DNA from: Aedes albopictus
Lineage: Eukaryota > Arthropoda > Insecta > Diptera > Culicidae
Assembly (NCBI RefSeq): GCF_035046485.1
Contig: NC_085137.1
Span: 129,019,703-129,083,702 of the forward strand
Length of the DNA: 64,000 bases
Direction of reading: 5' to 3'
The notes beneath the pieces were generated by a model. The model was not told the DNA's origin, made no database searches, and saw only the letters and a list, made by a program, of their open reading frames with translations. Each line of letters starts with the position of its first letter. Within the stretch, counting starts at the first letter, position 1. The position numbers and the translations under genes were made by a program. Shown piece by piece: positions 33,345-43,746 of this stretch.

Positions 33345-33815
33345 TTTAGGATATTTATTGTACTCTAAAAGAAAAATAGCGTTTAAAATACTCTGACTTG
33401 GTTTTAATAAAATTTCGATTAGCACTTTCCATGTCTTGGACAGCCCGTTGACTAACTTGGGTGGCCATTTTGTACCACCATCTTTTCAACTCCGTTGCAT
33501 CCCGAGCCACCTTGCCACTCTTTTTCAACTTCTGCTTATCAATTCCCCAATATTTCTCAATTAGGATGAGCTAAGGACAATTTGAAAGATTGATGTCATT
33601 TTTGATGAAATTCACCTTGTTGTCTCGATACCACTGTAGTAGTTTTCCGCTGTAGTGGCAGATTGCCGAATCATGCCAAAACTTTGCAGGTCCAATCTGA
33701 GCTTTACTGAACGGAAGAACGGCTGCAAATACTGCTGATGATGTGAGCTTTCAGGCATATTCATCGACAAAAACAAATTTAACCTTGCTAGGAGCATCAC
33801 TCCGACCTGTGAATT
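33345..33815 (-). pseudogene. Tc1/mariner transposase C-terminus, DD37E type
   Basis: Reverse-strand reading gives PAKFWHDSAICHYSGKLLQW, NKVNFI, NCP-stop-LILIEKYWGI and ELKRWWYKMATQVS. The Asp codon (33670-33672) and Glu codon (33556-33558) are separated by exactly 37 codons, counting the in-frame TAG at 33571-33573 as one. That spacing is the signature of the mosquito ITmD37E group. The N-terminal DNA-binding half and the first catalytic Asp are missing, and stop codons interrupt the rest. The 62-codon frame at 33612-33800 is a shadow. Confidence 0.82.
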
Positions 33816-34614
33816 TGTCTATAAATCTAATGGTAGTCTAGATAAATGTCTAGATAAATTATGCAAAATAGCTTCTTCAACAATTTTTTAAACATCCATA
33901 AAGTTTCATTGGTTGATGAGAGGCTACTGCACCTATATGTGGCCATGTTGGCAAGAAACACGATGAAATATATTCACTCAATGTGGACATGAAAAAAGTT
34001 ATGTCACAGCAACATTGTTTGGAGAAAATGTAGGTAATTGAAATACCTTTCTCCAGAAAAAAAATCATCGATTTAAAAACATAGGGTTTTTTGTAATATC
34101 GATTTAAGTTTTTAAAACCTTTATTTTTCAGTGTAGGAATTAATTTTGTATTTTTAAGATAATTTTCTAAAAAACTTCTTGGAATTTCACGATAGTCCGC
34201 CATACAACACTTTTTTGTCATTTTTGAGTTACATCGATTTGAAAAAAATCTATGAAAAAAATAGGACCTCTTCAAATGTTACTCTTGAAAAATTTCGAAA
34301 AACAAAATATGCAAAGTTGCTTAGAAAGACCTATTGTTTATGCCCACAAAGTTTCGTTCGATTCTGAGAGGGTGCTGCCAGCCCCATAGAAGGGTTGGCG
34401 CGAAACTCGAAACAATATTGTAGGTGACTTGACTATATGCCAAACAACTTTGTTGAAGACCCGTAAGTGATCCGTCAGTGAGGCGAAGCATTGGGATTTC
34501 ATTATTGATATTCCTTTACATGTATTGGAAAAACGACAATAATGTTTCACCTCACTTATAAGACGTATAAGACGGTGTGCTTGGCACCTCTTGGCACAAT
34601 GTTCCAAGCGACTA
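33816..34614. other. AT-rich, unassigned
   Basis: A 132-codon reverse frame (33877-34275) is Lys/Phe/Asn-rich with no motif. Style and composition suggest old non-autonomous element DNA, but I cannot find TIRs. Confidence 0.35.
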
Positions 34615-34616
34615 GC

Positions 34617-35092
34617 CGGTGGTGGTGGAGGAATTCGTCTACCTCGGATCCTTACAGACGGCTGACAACAACGCAAGCCGTGAAATTCGGAGGCGCATCA
34701 TCAGCGGAAGTCGGGCCTACTACGGGCTCCAGAAGAAACTGCGGTCGAAAAAGATTCACCCACGCACCAAATGCACCATGTACAAAACGCTAATAAGACC
34801 GGTAATCCTCTACGGACACGAGAAATGGACCATGCTCGAGGAGGACCTGCAAGCACTCGGAGTTTTCGAGCGACGCGTGCTAAGGACGATCTTCGGCAGT
34901 GTGCAGGAGAACGGTGTGTGGCGGAGAAGAATGAACCACGAGCTCGCTGCACTTTACGGCGAACCCAGCATCCAGAAGGTGGCCATAGCCGGAAGGATAC
35001 GGTGGGCTGGGCATGTTGCAAGAATGCCGGACAACAACCCTGCAAAGCTGGTGTTTGCAACTGATCCAGTTGGCACTAGAAGGCGTGGAGCG
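34617..35092 (+). pseudogene. RTE-type C-terminal fragment, IHPRTKC subfamily
   Basis: Forward frame 34619-35152 reads EEFVYLGSLQTADNNASREI, KKIHPRTKCTMYKTLIRP, LGVFERRVLRTIF, RWAGHVARMPDNNPAK and GTRRRGA, then leaves the RTE sequence at about 35092. It lacks the RT core. Same subfamily as the reverse fragment at 13125-13540. Confidence 0.88.
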
Positions 35093-36010
35093 AGTGCTGT
35101 GTGTCTCCAGTTCCGCACTCTGCGAAGGGTCCGTAGATCGTCCTCCACTTGATCGATCCACCTAGACCGCTGCGCACCACGTCTTCTTGTACCGGTCGGA
35201 TGACTCTCGAGAACCATTTTAGTCGGGTTGCTATCCGACATCCTGATGACGTGACCAGCCCACCGTAGCCTAACGATTTTCGCGGTGTGGACGATGGTTG
35301 GTTCTCTCAGCAGCTGATGCAGCTCGTGATTCATTTGCTGCATTTCACTCCGCCGTAGATGATACGCAGCACCTTCCGTTCCAAAACTCCAAGGGCGAGT
35401 TGGTCCTCTGCACGTAGAGTGTATGATTCGTGCCCATAGAAGACTACCGGTCTAATCAGCGTTTTATAGATAGTTTTCTTCGTGTGACGGCGAACTTTAT
35501 TCGATCGTAGGGTTCTGCGGTATCCAAAATAAGATCGATTTCCTGCCAAAATGCGTCTCTGAATTTCTCTGCTGGTGTCGTTGTCGGCGGTCACCAGTGA
35601 GCCCAAGCAATGTAAAACAGCAAGCACGAAAGACCTGGTCGTAATCCTCTGCGAGATTCGAAGGGACACGAGCGTGTCCGTGATACTTGAACTCGATCCA
35701 TCGTCGCTTTGATCAATCGTATCAGTTTATCCGGGAATCCGTATTCATGCAAAGCTTATCTGGATCGATTGTATCACACGCCGTACCAAATCGATGAACA
35801 AGTGATGTGTGGGCACGTTGTATTCGCGGCATTTCTGCAACACCTTGCAACACCTGGCAGATGGCGAACATCTGGTCCGTTGTAGCGCGTTCACCCATAA
35901 ATCCAGCCTGATATTGCCCCACGAACTCTCTTGCAATCGGTGATAGTCGGCGGCGGGGTATAGAAGCACACCCGGTGCTCTTAGCTGGCGGTTTTTGCCA
36001 TCGCTTGACA
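35093..36010 (-). pseudogene. RTE-type relic, tail to tail with the previous one
   Basis: Reverse-strand segments in order: FVGQYQAGFMGERATTDQMF (RT palm start), RIQRAHTSLVHRFGTACDTI, RTRSCPFESRRGLR-like region, LGSLVTADNDTSREIQRRI, LRSNKVRRHTKKTIYKT, LHQLLREPTIVHTAKIV and QVEDDLRTLRRVRNW. The CLLF.IA region is joined directly to LGSLVTAD near 35607, removing about 290 bp with the FADD box compared with the copy at 60.2 kb. Frameshifts break it into at least three frames. Confidence 0.85.
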
Positions 36011-37973
36011 TATGGAAGCATGAGGTAGGAACTTGTGAGGACCATAGCTATGTTGGACGCTCTCCTTATCGGCTCACCGTTTTGCAGCCCAGACTTGGCA
36101 TTTTTGGAATTTAATGTTTTTCAAATAAGTGTGAGTCACCATATTGAGCCCGCTTTCAATAAACTATAGGACACTGCATGAAATCCTCTTATTCTCTTTT
36201 ACTATTACAGCAATTTTGTAAACAACAAGGCCAAGATATGTTTTATATGGCCAAATCCCATATGAAATCAAATCAATGTAGTGCCCTATACCAAAACCCA
36301 AATGCATAAAATATGCATTAAATTTAACGGTTTTTCACAGAGAAACAGACGTAATACTTAGAATAAATTAGATTTAAAAACATCGTCACGAAAACGTAAC
36401 CACCCAATGCTAAATATACTGTGTTTAGCCAAACAGGAGCACTAACAATGCCTGTGTTGCGAGTGATCAACCGACTACCGATTTGAACCGACCGTTGAAA
36501 AGATCGATGGAAAGCGGACGAAGTACGATGTCTGTTTCTCTATGTTTTTATCATGAACCTAATGAAAGTTATATTAATGAAAGCCCTCTTATGGGGGTGG
36601 TGCCATTAAGCAGAGTGTCAATCAAACTCAAGTAATCTTCGAAATCATTTTGGTTCTAAATCTTCATTCGCGTCAAAAAGGTTGTTATTCAATTTCCAAT
36701 TCCCCGAATAAGGTCAAGTAGGTCTAAATAGAGGTTTATTTACACGTAACTGTAAATCAACCCACTATTGCAACTATGGCCCTACCAATAGTACAGAATA
36801 GTATTTTTTTTAATTTGAAAGAAACAATCAAAATCACGGTGTGTCTGGTAGAACAAATTAAATTTAAAAAAAATCGGTATCGCTAAAACACTGGCCAAAC
36901 GAAAGCTGAAGGTCCCCTCTCTCATTTGAGACTAAAATGAGAAAGTTCTATCGGCGGGTCTAGAACATTTTTTTTTTTTTTCAAATATTACTGTCTTTGA
37001 GACTTGTGTTTTTTCTCTTTTTTTTAACCTTGAGTGTAGCCAAATGGGCTTGTATGAGGTCGCAAATTAGTAACGTGTCCTTTTAAAAGATTAAACAGGT
37101 CAAATCAAAAATTAAAAATTTCCGTTACAAAATGTAGAAAAAATATTTAAGGCAGTTGAAATAGAATTTTAGCAGTATTTGGGCATATGTACAAATAAAC
37201 TTCGCCTTTTATACATGTGGTAGTAGTTATTGCGGCTGCAATTTTCTTAGTGTTTATTGACAGTGTCTCATGATTTAAAAGTTTTACGATCGAAGTAGTC
37301 CGAGTAATGTCAACAAAAATAGAACATTCATCAAAGTAGCTCAGATCACGGGGTACAACAATTGGAAGGTAATCCATTTCGGAAAACTTAAAGTTTTTTG
37401 ATGATGCAATTTAAATCGTTCAAAAGCGTGAATAAAACTATCTAGAACTCCACACCAATTTTATCAACGTGAAGGTCTGTCTTATATTCTTGTATGCCGT
37501 GACACGGATAGAATTATCACAACCGGTATTTGTACAATTTGTGCACCTTTATGGTACCTAAGACTTAAACATGTTTAGTTAATTTAGACTATTGCAGTTA
37601 GGTTTAGCTCCTTACTTTTAAAGAAACAATTTCGACAAGACACCCCTAAGTGACGAGGAAAATCAAACCAAGGAGTAGGTATTATGTTTGAAGAAGTTTT
37701 TTTCCGCCACAATTATCATCGAAAGCAGTTAATATTCACAGTTTTAGGTTCGTTTAGTAAAATTGTCTAATAACGGGTAACTAGACATTAAAATTATTAG
37801 TAACCGTATATCTTTGTAAACAGGTAGCCTTACTCAACTGACAAAAACAGAACAATTAATGCTACATGTCTAACGGTTGCACAATATATATGTACTAAGA
37901 ACAATGTGCTAATCTGTCGGTTTATAGACGAGTTGGCAAATTTTCATTTACTTCTACAGCTTTATGGACATAT
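36011..37973. other. No recognisable feature
   Basis: AT-rich with T runs near 36970 and 37020. Only short frames (up to 76 codons). I see no TIR pair within it. Confidence 0.4.
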
Positions 37974-38050
37974 AAAGCCTGTATCCGCAATAATCGGGAC
38001 ACAGAAATACAGCTGTAACTCTGTAATAGATACATTAAAATTGCTCAATT

Positions 38051-40347
38051 CCCAAGTAACACATCAAAACAAGTTGTCGCTAAAAAAATGTTAATATTTG
38101 TTACATAAAAGTTTTTCTAAAACATTATTTGTTAAATAACAGTTTTAACAAGTTTTTGGAGAACATGTGCATTAAAAACAATGTTTCTCAGTTGTTTTTT
38201 AAAAACAAACATGACAATTATGTGTTTTGCCATCAGCCAATAGTTTTGTGGTTCAAACTTGTTAAACATGTTATAGCTTAGTTTTGTCAACAACACCTAT
38301 AACATCATTCCTTCATGATATGAAGAATGCGGTTCAATTTTCACATGTTTGTTTACATGCGCTTGTCAAGCCGTCTGTGAATACCAGTTTATGAAATTGA
38401 TAAGCTGCTAGTACACAGGGTCAAATATTTGTCCGAAAAGAAACCAATGATCAAACATCTTGTTTGACTCGATCAAATTTTCATTAGTGTCAAACTGATG
38501 TTGTTTCTTGAGTTCTTTCCTTGTCAAATATTTGACCCTGTGTACTACTGGCCATACGTGTTGTGGTGCAAAATTAAAAGATTGAACGCATTGAAACGAT
38601 TGCTCAGTTTGGTCCAGCGACAGGAGAGATCGCGCTGGGCGTAGACGGATTTGTTAATTTTGTGGAGTTTGTCGTCTGATTTTCTCAATTTCTTCTTCAT
38701 CTATGGGCCGCTGTTTATGCCGCACACTCTCCGGAACATTTGTCGCCAAAACAACCACAACAAATTTTAGTCTCCCCCACCCGCTTCAAAAGCCATCACA
38801 CTGCCGAACTCTTTTACCGTGCTGTTCCTGTTGCACCGCAGCCGGGAATTGGCCTCTCTATTTCGGCGGCACTTCCATGTTTCTTTCGCATTTCGAGATC
38901 TTTTCTTCGTGGTGCGCGACCGTCCGCGCGGGGTAGCACTTTTGTTGTTTCCATCTCACTGCGGCGGCACAGGGACGAATAGGGTTTCGGGGAAATTGCA
39001 TTAAATTGAGAATCACTACAGCGGGAATCAGGAGTATTCCATTCAATTGCTATTGCAATTTTGCAATTTTTTGTAATATTTGTGTGACGCATCAGCTGAT
39101 TGATGTTTTGAATTGAATGGGAAGATTTTTTTCATGTGATGTTTTCCAAAACTTTTGCGTGACATATTTCAAAAAATAATAAAACGTTTTTGACAGACGT
39201 TCAAGAAGGTGTAAATTCAATAAGATAACAATGCTGGAAGTAAGGTACAGTGACTTCTCTGCAACAAAAATTGCACTGCTGTGACATGTGACAAGCAGCA
39301 CACATGTCACGAGTGTAACGACAGTGCGAAACGGTTCCAGCTACAGTGTATGCCAAAAATGTTGACAAACATAAACTGATTTGATATAGATCCTTGTAAA
39401 AACTGACATGAAACATGAATATTTTTTATAACAACAGACGTTACATTTGTCTCAAAATTCAATCACTATGTTAAACTATGTACCATCAATCGTTAGTGGT
39501 CCCAATGTTCACTGAAGCATCACGTAGCTTCCGGGTGTTCAACATTATTTTAAATTTTTAAATGTTTATTACATTTTTGGAAAATATACGTTAATCGGAT
39601 GTATTTGTGTTGACTCTACCGATGAGCATGAATTAAAAAAAAAAAAAATACAACGTTGATAAATTTGTTGAAAACTCTTGAGCAAAATCACATATGAGAA
39701 TGTTTTGGTTGACACTGTATAACCTTCGTACCAGCCGTGATGGTGCCACCATATTGATTCTTCCTGAAAAAAATAAGAAGTCGAATGATGGTCATAGAAA
39801 ATGCACAATAATATTCAGAAAAATGCAATCGATCGAATAGCGCATTAATTTTGTAGAGGTAAAAAGCCATAATCCACGGTAAAATTAGAAGCGCACCCTT
39901 TTTTCAGCATTGTGATCACTTAACTTTGAATTACTTTTGCTCGACTGTATTTAAGTTTACGATTTTCCACTTCATTTGCGAGTCTCGCACATTACAAGAT
40001 TTCGTTTGCTCTATTCAGACGAGGTGCTGTCAAAATAAAAACAAAAACATTTTCAATGATGCTTTCATGTATTTGTTTTCTCACAACCATTCTTGATCAT
40101 CAGCAGATGTTAGATGTTGTATTTGTTATGATATGTATTTCATAACATCTAGCTAACATGTTTGTTTGTTTTCATTAAGTTACATCAAAACGTTTGCAAA
40201 ACTAAAACTTGTTGCAGAAGGCATTTTTCGTGCGCTTTTTCGGTCATGCAAAAGTTATGTAACATGTTGCCGCATCACTATTTCATGACTGTGAAATGTT
40301 TTGGAGGAGTACGAGAAACTTTTCTATAACAAGGTGTGTTGCTTGGG
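38051..40347. mobile_element. 2.3-kb TIR element, CCCAAGYAACACA ends
   Basis: CCCAAGTAACACA at 38051 is matched by TGTGTTGCTTGGG ending at 40347, with one mismatch. TT flanks both sides. Aligning the host element's opposite arm shows the host sequence without this insert, supporting the ends. The interior has no frame over 80 codons with a recognisable motif, so it is non-autonomous. It contains a smaller MITE at 38409-38547. Confidence 0.75.
38409..38547. mobile_element. 139-bp MITE
   Basis: TAGTACACAGGGTCAAAT at 38409 is mirrored by ATTTGACCCTGTGTACTA ending at 38547, and the match continues inward to about 24 bp. Non-coding. No clear target duplication. Confidence 0.75.
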
Positions 40348-40601
40348 TTTTGACCTAATAAAATTTTAAGATGTGTTCATTTCACCTACAAAATTTCATG
40401 TGAATCGGTGCAGTACTTTTTGTTGTAGCAATGAAAGAGTAGAATGTGCGCCATTGAATTTTGTACAGCTCCTAGTTTTGCTTGTCAGCGCTGCAACTTT
40501 TGAATTCGTCAAAGGAAATGGCTGAAATTTTCAACACAAACCTCTCAATCTACATTTGTTGCATGGGCAAAATTTCAAAAAAATCGATGCACTATCAACT
40601 A

Positions 40602-41825
40602 TTTTTTTTATTTTATTTTATTAAAGACCTTTTACCTTACAAAAGGCATTCGGGTCTATCAAATAAGACACTAACTATATTACATATCATCTTAGTTTTC
40701 TCATCTTCTTCTCCACTTTCCTAGAGTGCTTGTTGAACCGTTCTATCCATTTATCAACGTCATCACGGGCTGGCTCGGGTTCCGAATCGGTAAGATTCAC
40801 ACTACTGACCGAATCCATATCGCTGTCATTGTTATCACTTTCCTCGTCTTTCGTTGTAGTTGATGCGGTTGCGGGTTTTCTATCCACTCTTTTCGGCGGT
40901 GGCGGTGTGCTCTCCGGTGTACTTAGCTTGCGAACATTTCTCTGCGGGCGCTGTGGTTGTTGTTCTTGATCGGTGTTATTAGCACGCTGCGTTTGATCGG
41001 CTGGGTTCTGCAACTGTGTTAAAGACGACATCGTTTCAGCCGTTTGCTTTGCACTGCATGGTTGTGTGTTCCTGTTGGCTTTCCTATTGTCCGTGCATGT
41101 TTTACCCGGATGAATTGGCTGCAGACAATGAAGACAACTTTTCGGCTGATTCTTGTACGAAATCAGAGTCTGCTCGGTTTGAACTGTAATAACCGACTTG
41201 ATGTGCCGTCGTAGCGTCATTTTAGCAATGCGAACACCGGAGGAGATACCTTTATAGGCAAAGGTAGAGCCCCAAACTTGTTCCTTTACGTAATGCACTT
41301 CTTCATACTGTTTCAAACTCACAGTAATGTCGTCATTGGTGACGTTTTCGGACAAGTCATGTACTTTGACCAGTATACATCCGTCGTCCATAGATAGATG
41401 CACTTTGTTCTGGACGCCGTCGACAACAATGTGGTGTTTTTCGTTGTGGAGGTTGACTACCATTTCGGCAGTTTGTTGGTCGATGCACTTGATGTAAGCA
41501 CAATTATGCACATGGTGCATTTGGAGCCTTACCAGCTGATCAGGGCGTAAGCCAAGTGTTCCATTAACAAAGGAATGGATGTCCGCGAACGAGGGTCGAG
41601 TTTTAAAGTTGTTGAAATCCACTTTAAAAGTGTTACTACGAGAACCGATCACCGCCATTCGCGGCAAAGTAATCGAGAGATGGTACAGCGAGATGGAAAC
41701 ACGTCTGGTTTTCAGCGAGATTCGAGCAGAACTATTTTATAATCGAAACATGTATTGGGACTGAACGTGATTTTAGCCCCTCAGACAGCAATTAGTCAGC
41801 ATCCTCTATTGTATCGATTGTACTA
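40602..41825 (-). mobile_element. ORF1-only retroelement, candidate half-LINE
   Basis: The reverse-strand unit has an intact gag-like ORF followed by about 65 nt of 3' UTR and an A-rich end, AATAAAATAAAATAAAAAAA (plus-strand 40602-40622), which includes AATAAA signals. No RT or endonuclease sequence follows. The 5' boundary near 41825 is a guess and I could not identify a target duplication. Confidence 0.5.
40687..41658 (-). CDS. Gag-like ORF1 protein with CCHC zinc knuckle
   Basis: 323 codons from the first ATG (41656-41658). An upstream in-frame TTG at 41667 is less likely. TGA stop at 40687-40689. Residues about 37-90 and 95-165 look like two compact alpha/beta nucleic-acid-binding segments (for example VRLQMHHVHNCAYIKC), followed by CLHCLQPIHPGKTC, an exact CX2CX4HX4C knuckle at about residues 175-188. 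A Gln/Pro-rich linker, an acidic Ser/Asp stretch and a basic tail ending EKKMRKLR follow. This layout fits non-LTR ORF1 proteins, which coat element RNA. The frame is fully open amid decayed neighbours, implying a recent insertion. Clade not assigned (I-, R1- or jockey-like possible). Confidence 0.75.
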   Translation of the reverse strand: MAVIGSRSNTFKVDFNNFKTRPSFADIHSFVNGTLGLRPDQLVRLQMHHVHNCAYIKCIDQQTAEMVVNLHNEKHHIVVDGVQNKVHLSMDDGCILVKVHDLSENVTNDDITVSLKQYEEVHYVKEQVWGSTFAYKGISSGVRIAKMTLRRHIKSVITVQTEQTLISYKNQPKSCLHCLQPIHPGKTCTDNRKANRNTQPCSAKQTAETMSSLTQLQNPADQTQRANNTDQEQQPQRPQRNVRKLSTPESTPPPPKRVDRKPATASTTTKDEESDNNDSDMDSVSSVNLTDSEPEPARDDVDKWIERFNKHSRKVEKKMRKLR

Positions 41826-42358
41826 TTGAAAGTACTTTACCAATAATCATCAAATTTTGCCGACATAATATACACATAATCAACTACCTTCTGTGAAAAT
41901 TTCATGAAAATTGGTAGAGAAATTCAAAAGTTATGAATAGGCAAACATCGCACATGAAAAACACGAAAAATTTTCAGTAACACTCACCCCTATCAACACC
42001 AGTAGCTTTCGAATCAATCGATAGAAGTTGATGAAATTTTGCAAGAAAGTGTCTCTATAAGTATCATAACTGCTAACGAAATTTCATAATTATCATCACA
42101 GAACTTTGAACTGTAGCGTAAAAGAACCATCTACTATGCGAATGAAAATTGGTCATGATTGTACAAAATGCTTAAAACCACATCTGCTTGTTTTTTCATC
42201 CACAGTTAAAAGTAATGCATCGATTTTTATGAAATTTGGCACAAATAATAAACATACACCAAAGAGTTCTCAGTCAATTATTTGGCCAATTTTACCGATT
42301 CATTACAGAGCTACAGCCATACTTCTGTGTCCCGATTATTGCGGATACAGGCTTTACA

Positions 42359-43007
42359 CATGTTATACATTAAAGTACATATGTCTGAGCACATACATAA
42401 TAATCAAAACGGATTGAAAATGTCTTAACTTGTTCTTGTTTCTACTTGCGGGTTGTTGATATTATAAAAACTTTTTCTGAAAGATATCAGAGATAGCAGT
42501 TAGTATTACCCTACAAAAAAAAGTTCGGACCTGCTCATTTAAATTTATCTCATTCAATGGTGAGAACATACTCATTAGATTTACACTCTATGAGTTTTAA
42601 TATTATATGAAACCTTCTACACGGAGTTGCGGTACTTGTTTGTGAAATATGTAGTGCTGCAAGAACTACAACTTCTCATAAAGGGCAAACGTGGCAGATC
42701 TAGCGCTACTACCGATGATGTAGAAAGAAATTGCTCGTTGCAGTTGTGTTATAGATGCTACAGGGACATGATCAAAGGCAAGCAACTTGTTTGCACAAAA
42801 GCTGAAGTACATTGAAACTTGTTTAACATCATTCTGACTTCTCATAAAGCTGCTGTGGTTGCTGAATATTTCCGGGCAAAATCCAGAGATCAGGCTGATG
42901 AGATGAAGCTCTCAAATATTTAGAACTGCCATCCAGATGGAAACCGGCGTCAACGAGTGACCAGAACAGTAAACCGATTTTGTTCAGCGATGATTTGTTT
43001 TTGATAA
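42359..43007. other. No recognisable feature
   Basis: AT-rich, frames up to 66 codons, nothing recognised. Confidence 0.4.
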
Positions 43008-43340
43008 CGAAAAGGGCCCATAAAGCCACAGCTGCAAATGCTGAGGATGACGGATTCGATTCCCGGTCAGTCCAGGACCTTTTCGTGAAGGAAATTTCCT
43101 CGAGTTAAATGAGCATGCAGTATTTTCGTGCACGTCACATGCTATACACATGCAAAATAGTAATTGGCAAAAGAAGTTTTTAGTTAAAAACTGTGAAAGT
43201 GCTTGTTGGAGATTCTTATTATATCTCCTACAGTGCTCATAGAACAAGCTAAGAAGCAGGCTTTGTCCCTGTGGGAACGTTACGCCAAGAATAAGAAGAA
43301 GAAAAAGAAGAAGAAGAAGAAGTAGAAGACGACGAAGACG
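43008..43340 (+). mobile_element. tRNA-related SINE with GAA-rich tail
   Basis: B-box GGATTCGATTCCCGG near 43050, a body with CAGGACCTTTTCGTGAAGG, then the 3' segment AAGCAGGCTTTGTCCCTGTG...GGAACGTTACGCCAAGAA and a tail of AAG/GAA repeats (about 43288-43335). The 3' segment is shared with the SINE at 57935-58210. No clear target duplication. Confidence 0.7.
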
Positions 43341-43531
43341 AAAGAAAACACGTGTCTAGAGTATTGGAGGCTAGTCCACCATGGCCACGCAGGCCATAGC
43401 GAGGCTAGCTCCGTCGATGCCTGTTTCTAAATTACAATGAAAATAAAACGCTAGACACCTTCCATCAAACTAGGCGGCTGCCGACTAATACCTCAATCAG
43501 CAACCGCTACACTCTTTATTCATTCCAGGTA

Positions 43532-43744
43532 GGGTCTTGTACCATTTGGGCAGGTGTACCTATTTTGGGCACTTGCCGCTATAACTAAGTCAATTTCAAA
43601 CCGATTGATTTGAATTTTTGTATAGAGTTAGAAACTGTACGTGCCTAACTCTGTACAAAAATTCAAGTCAATCGGTTGAAAATTGATTTAGTTATAGCAG
43701 CAAGTGCCCAAAATAGGTACACCTGCCCAAATGGTACAAGACCC
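43532..43744. mobile_element. 213-bp palindromic MITE, TA target duplication
   Basis: GGGTCTTGTACCATTTGG at 43532 and its complement ending at 43744. The two halves pair almost throughout, leaving only a few central bases. TA at 43530-43531 and 43745-43746. Non-coding. Confidence 0.9.
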
Positions 43745-43746
43745 TA

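Larger units (their letters stand above)
37974..42358. mobile_element. 4.4-kb inverted-repeat element holding nested inserts
   Basis: TAAAGCCTGTATCCGC near 37974 and its inverted complement GCGGATACAGGCTTTA near 42343 start two arms that stay similar for roughly 100-180 bp (shared AATAATCGGGACACAGAA and CTCTGTAAT). The arms are imperfect and a target duplication is not clear. It carries no transposase. Inserts identified within it are 38051-40347 and the ORF1 unit at about 40602-41825. Confidence 0.65.

Noticed and set aside
33612..33800. 62-codon reverse frame
   Set aside because: Out of frame with the readable DD37E transposase relic covering the same bases.
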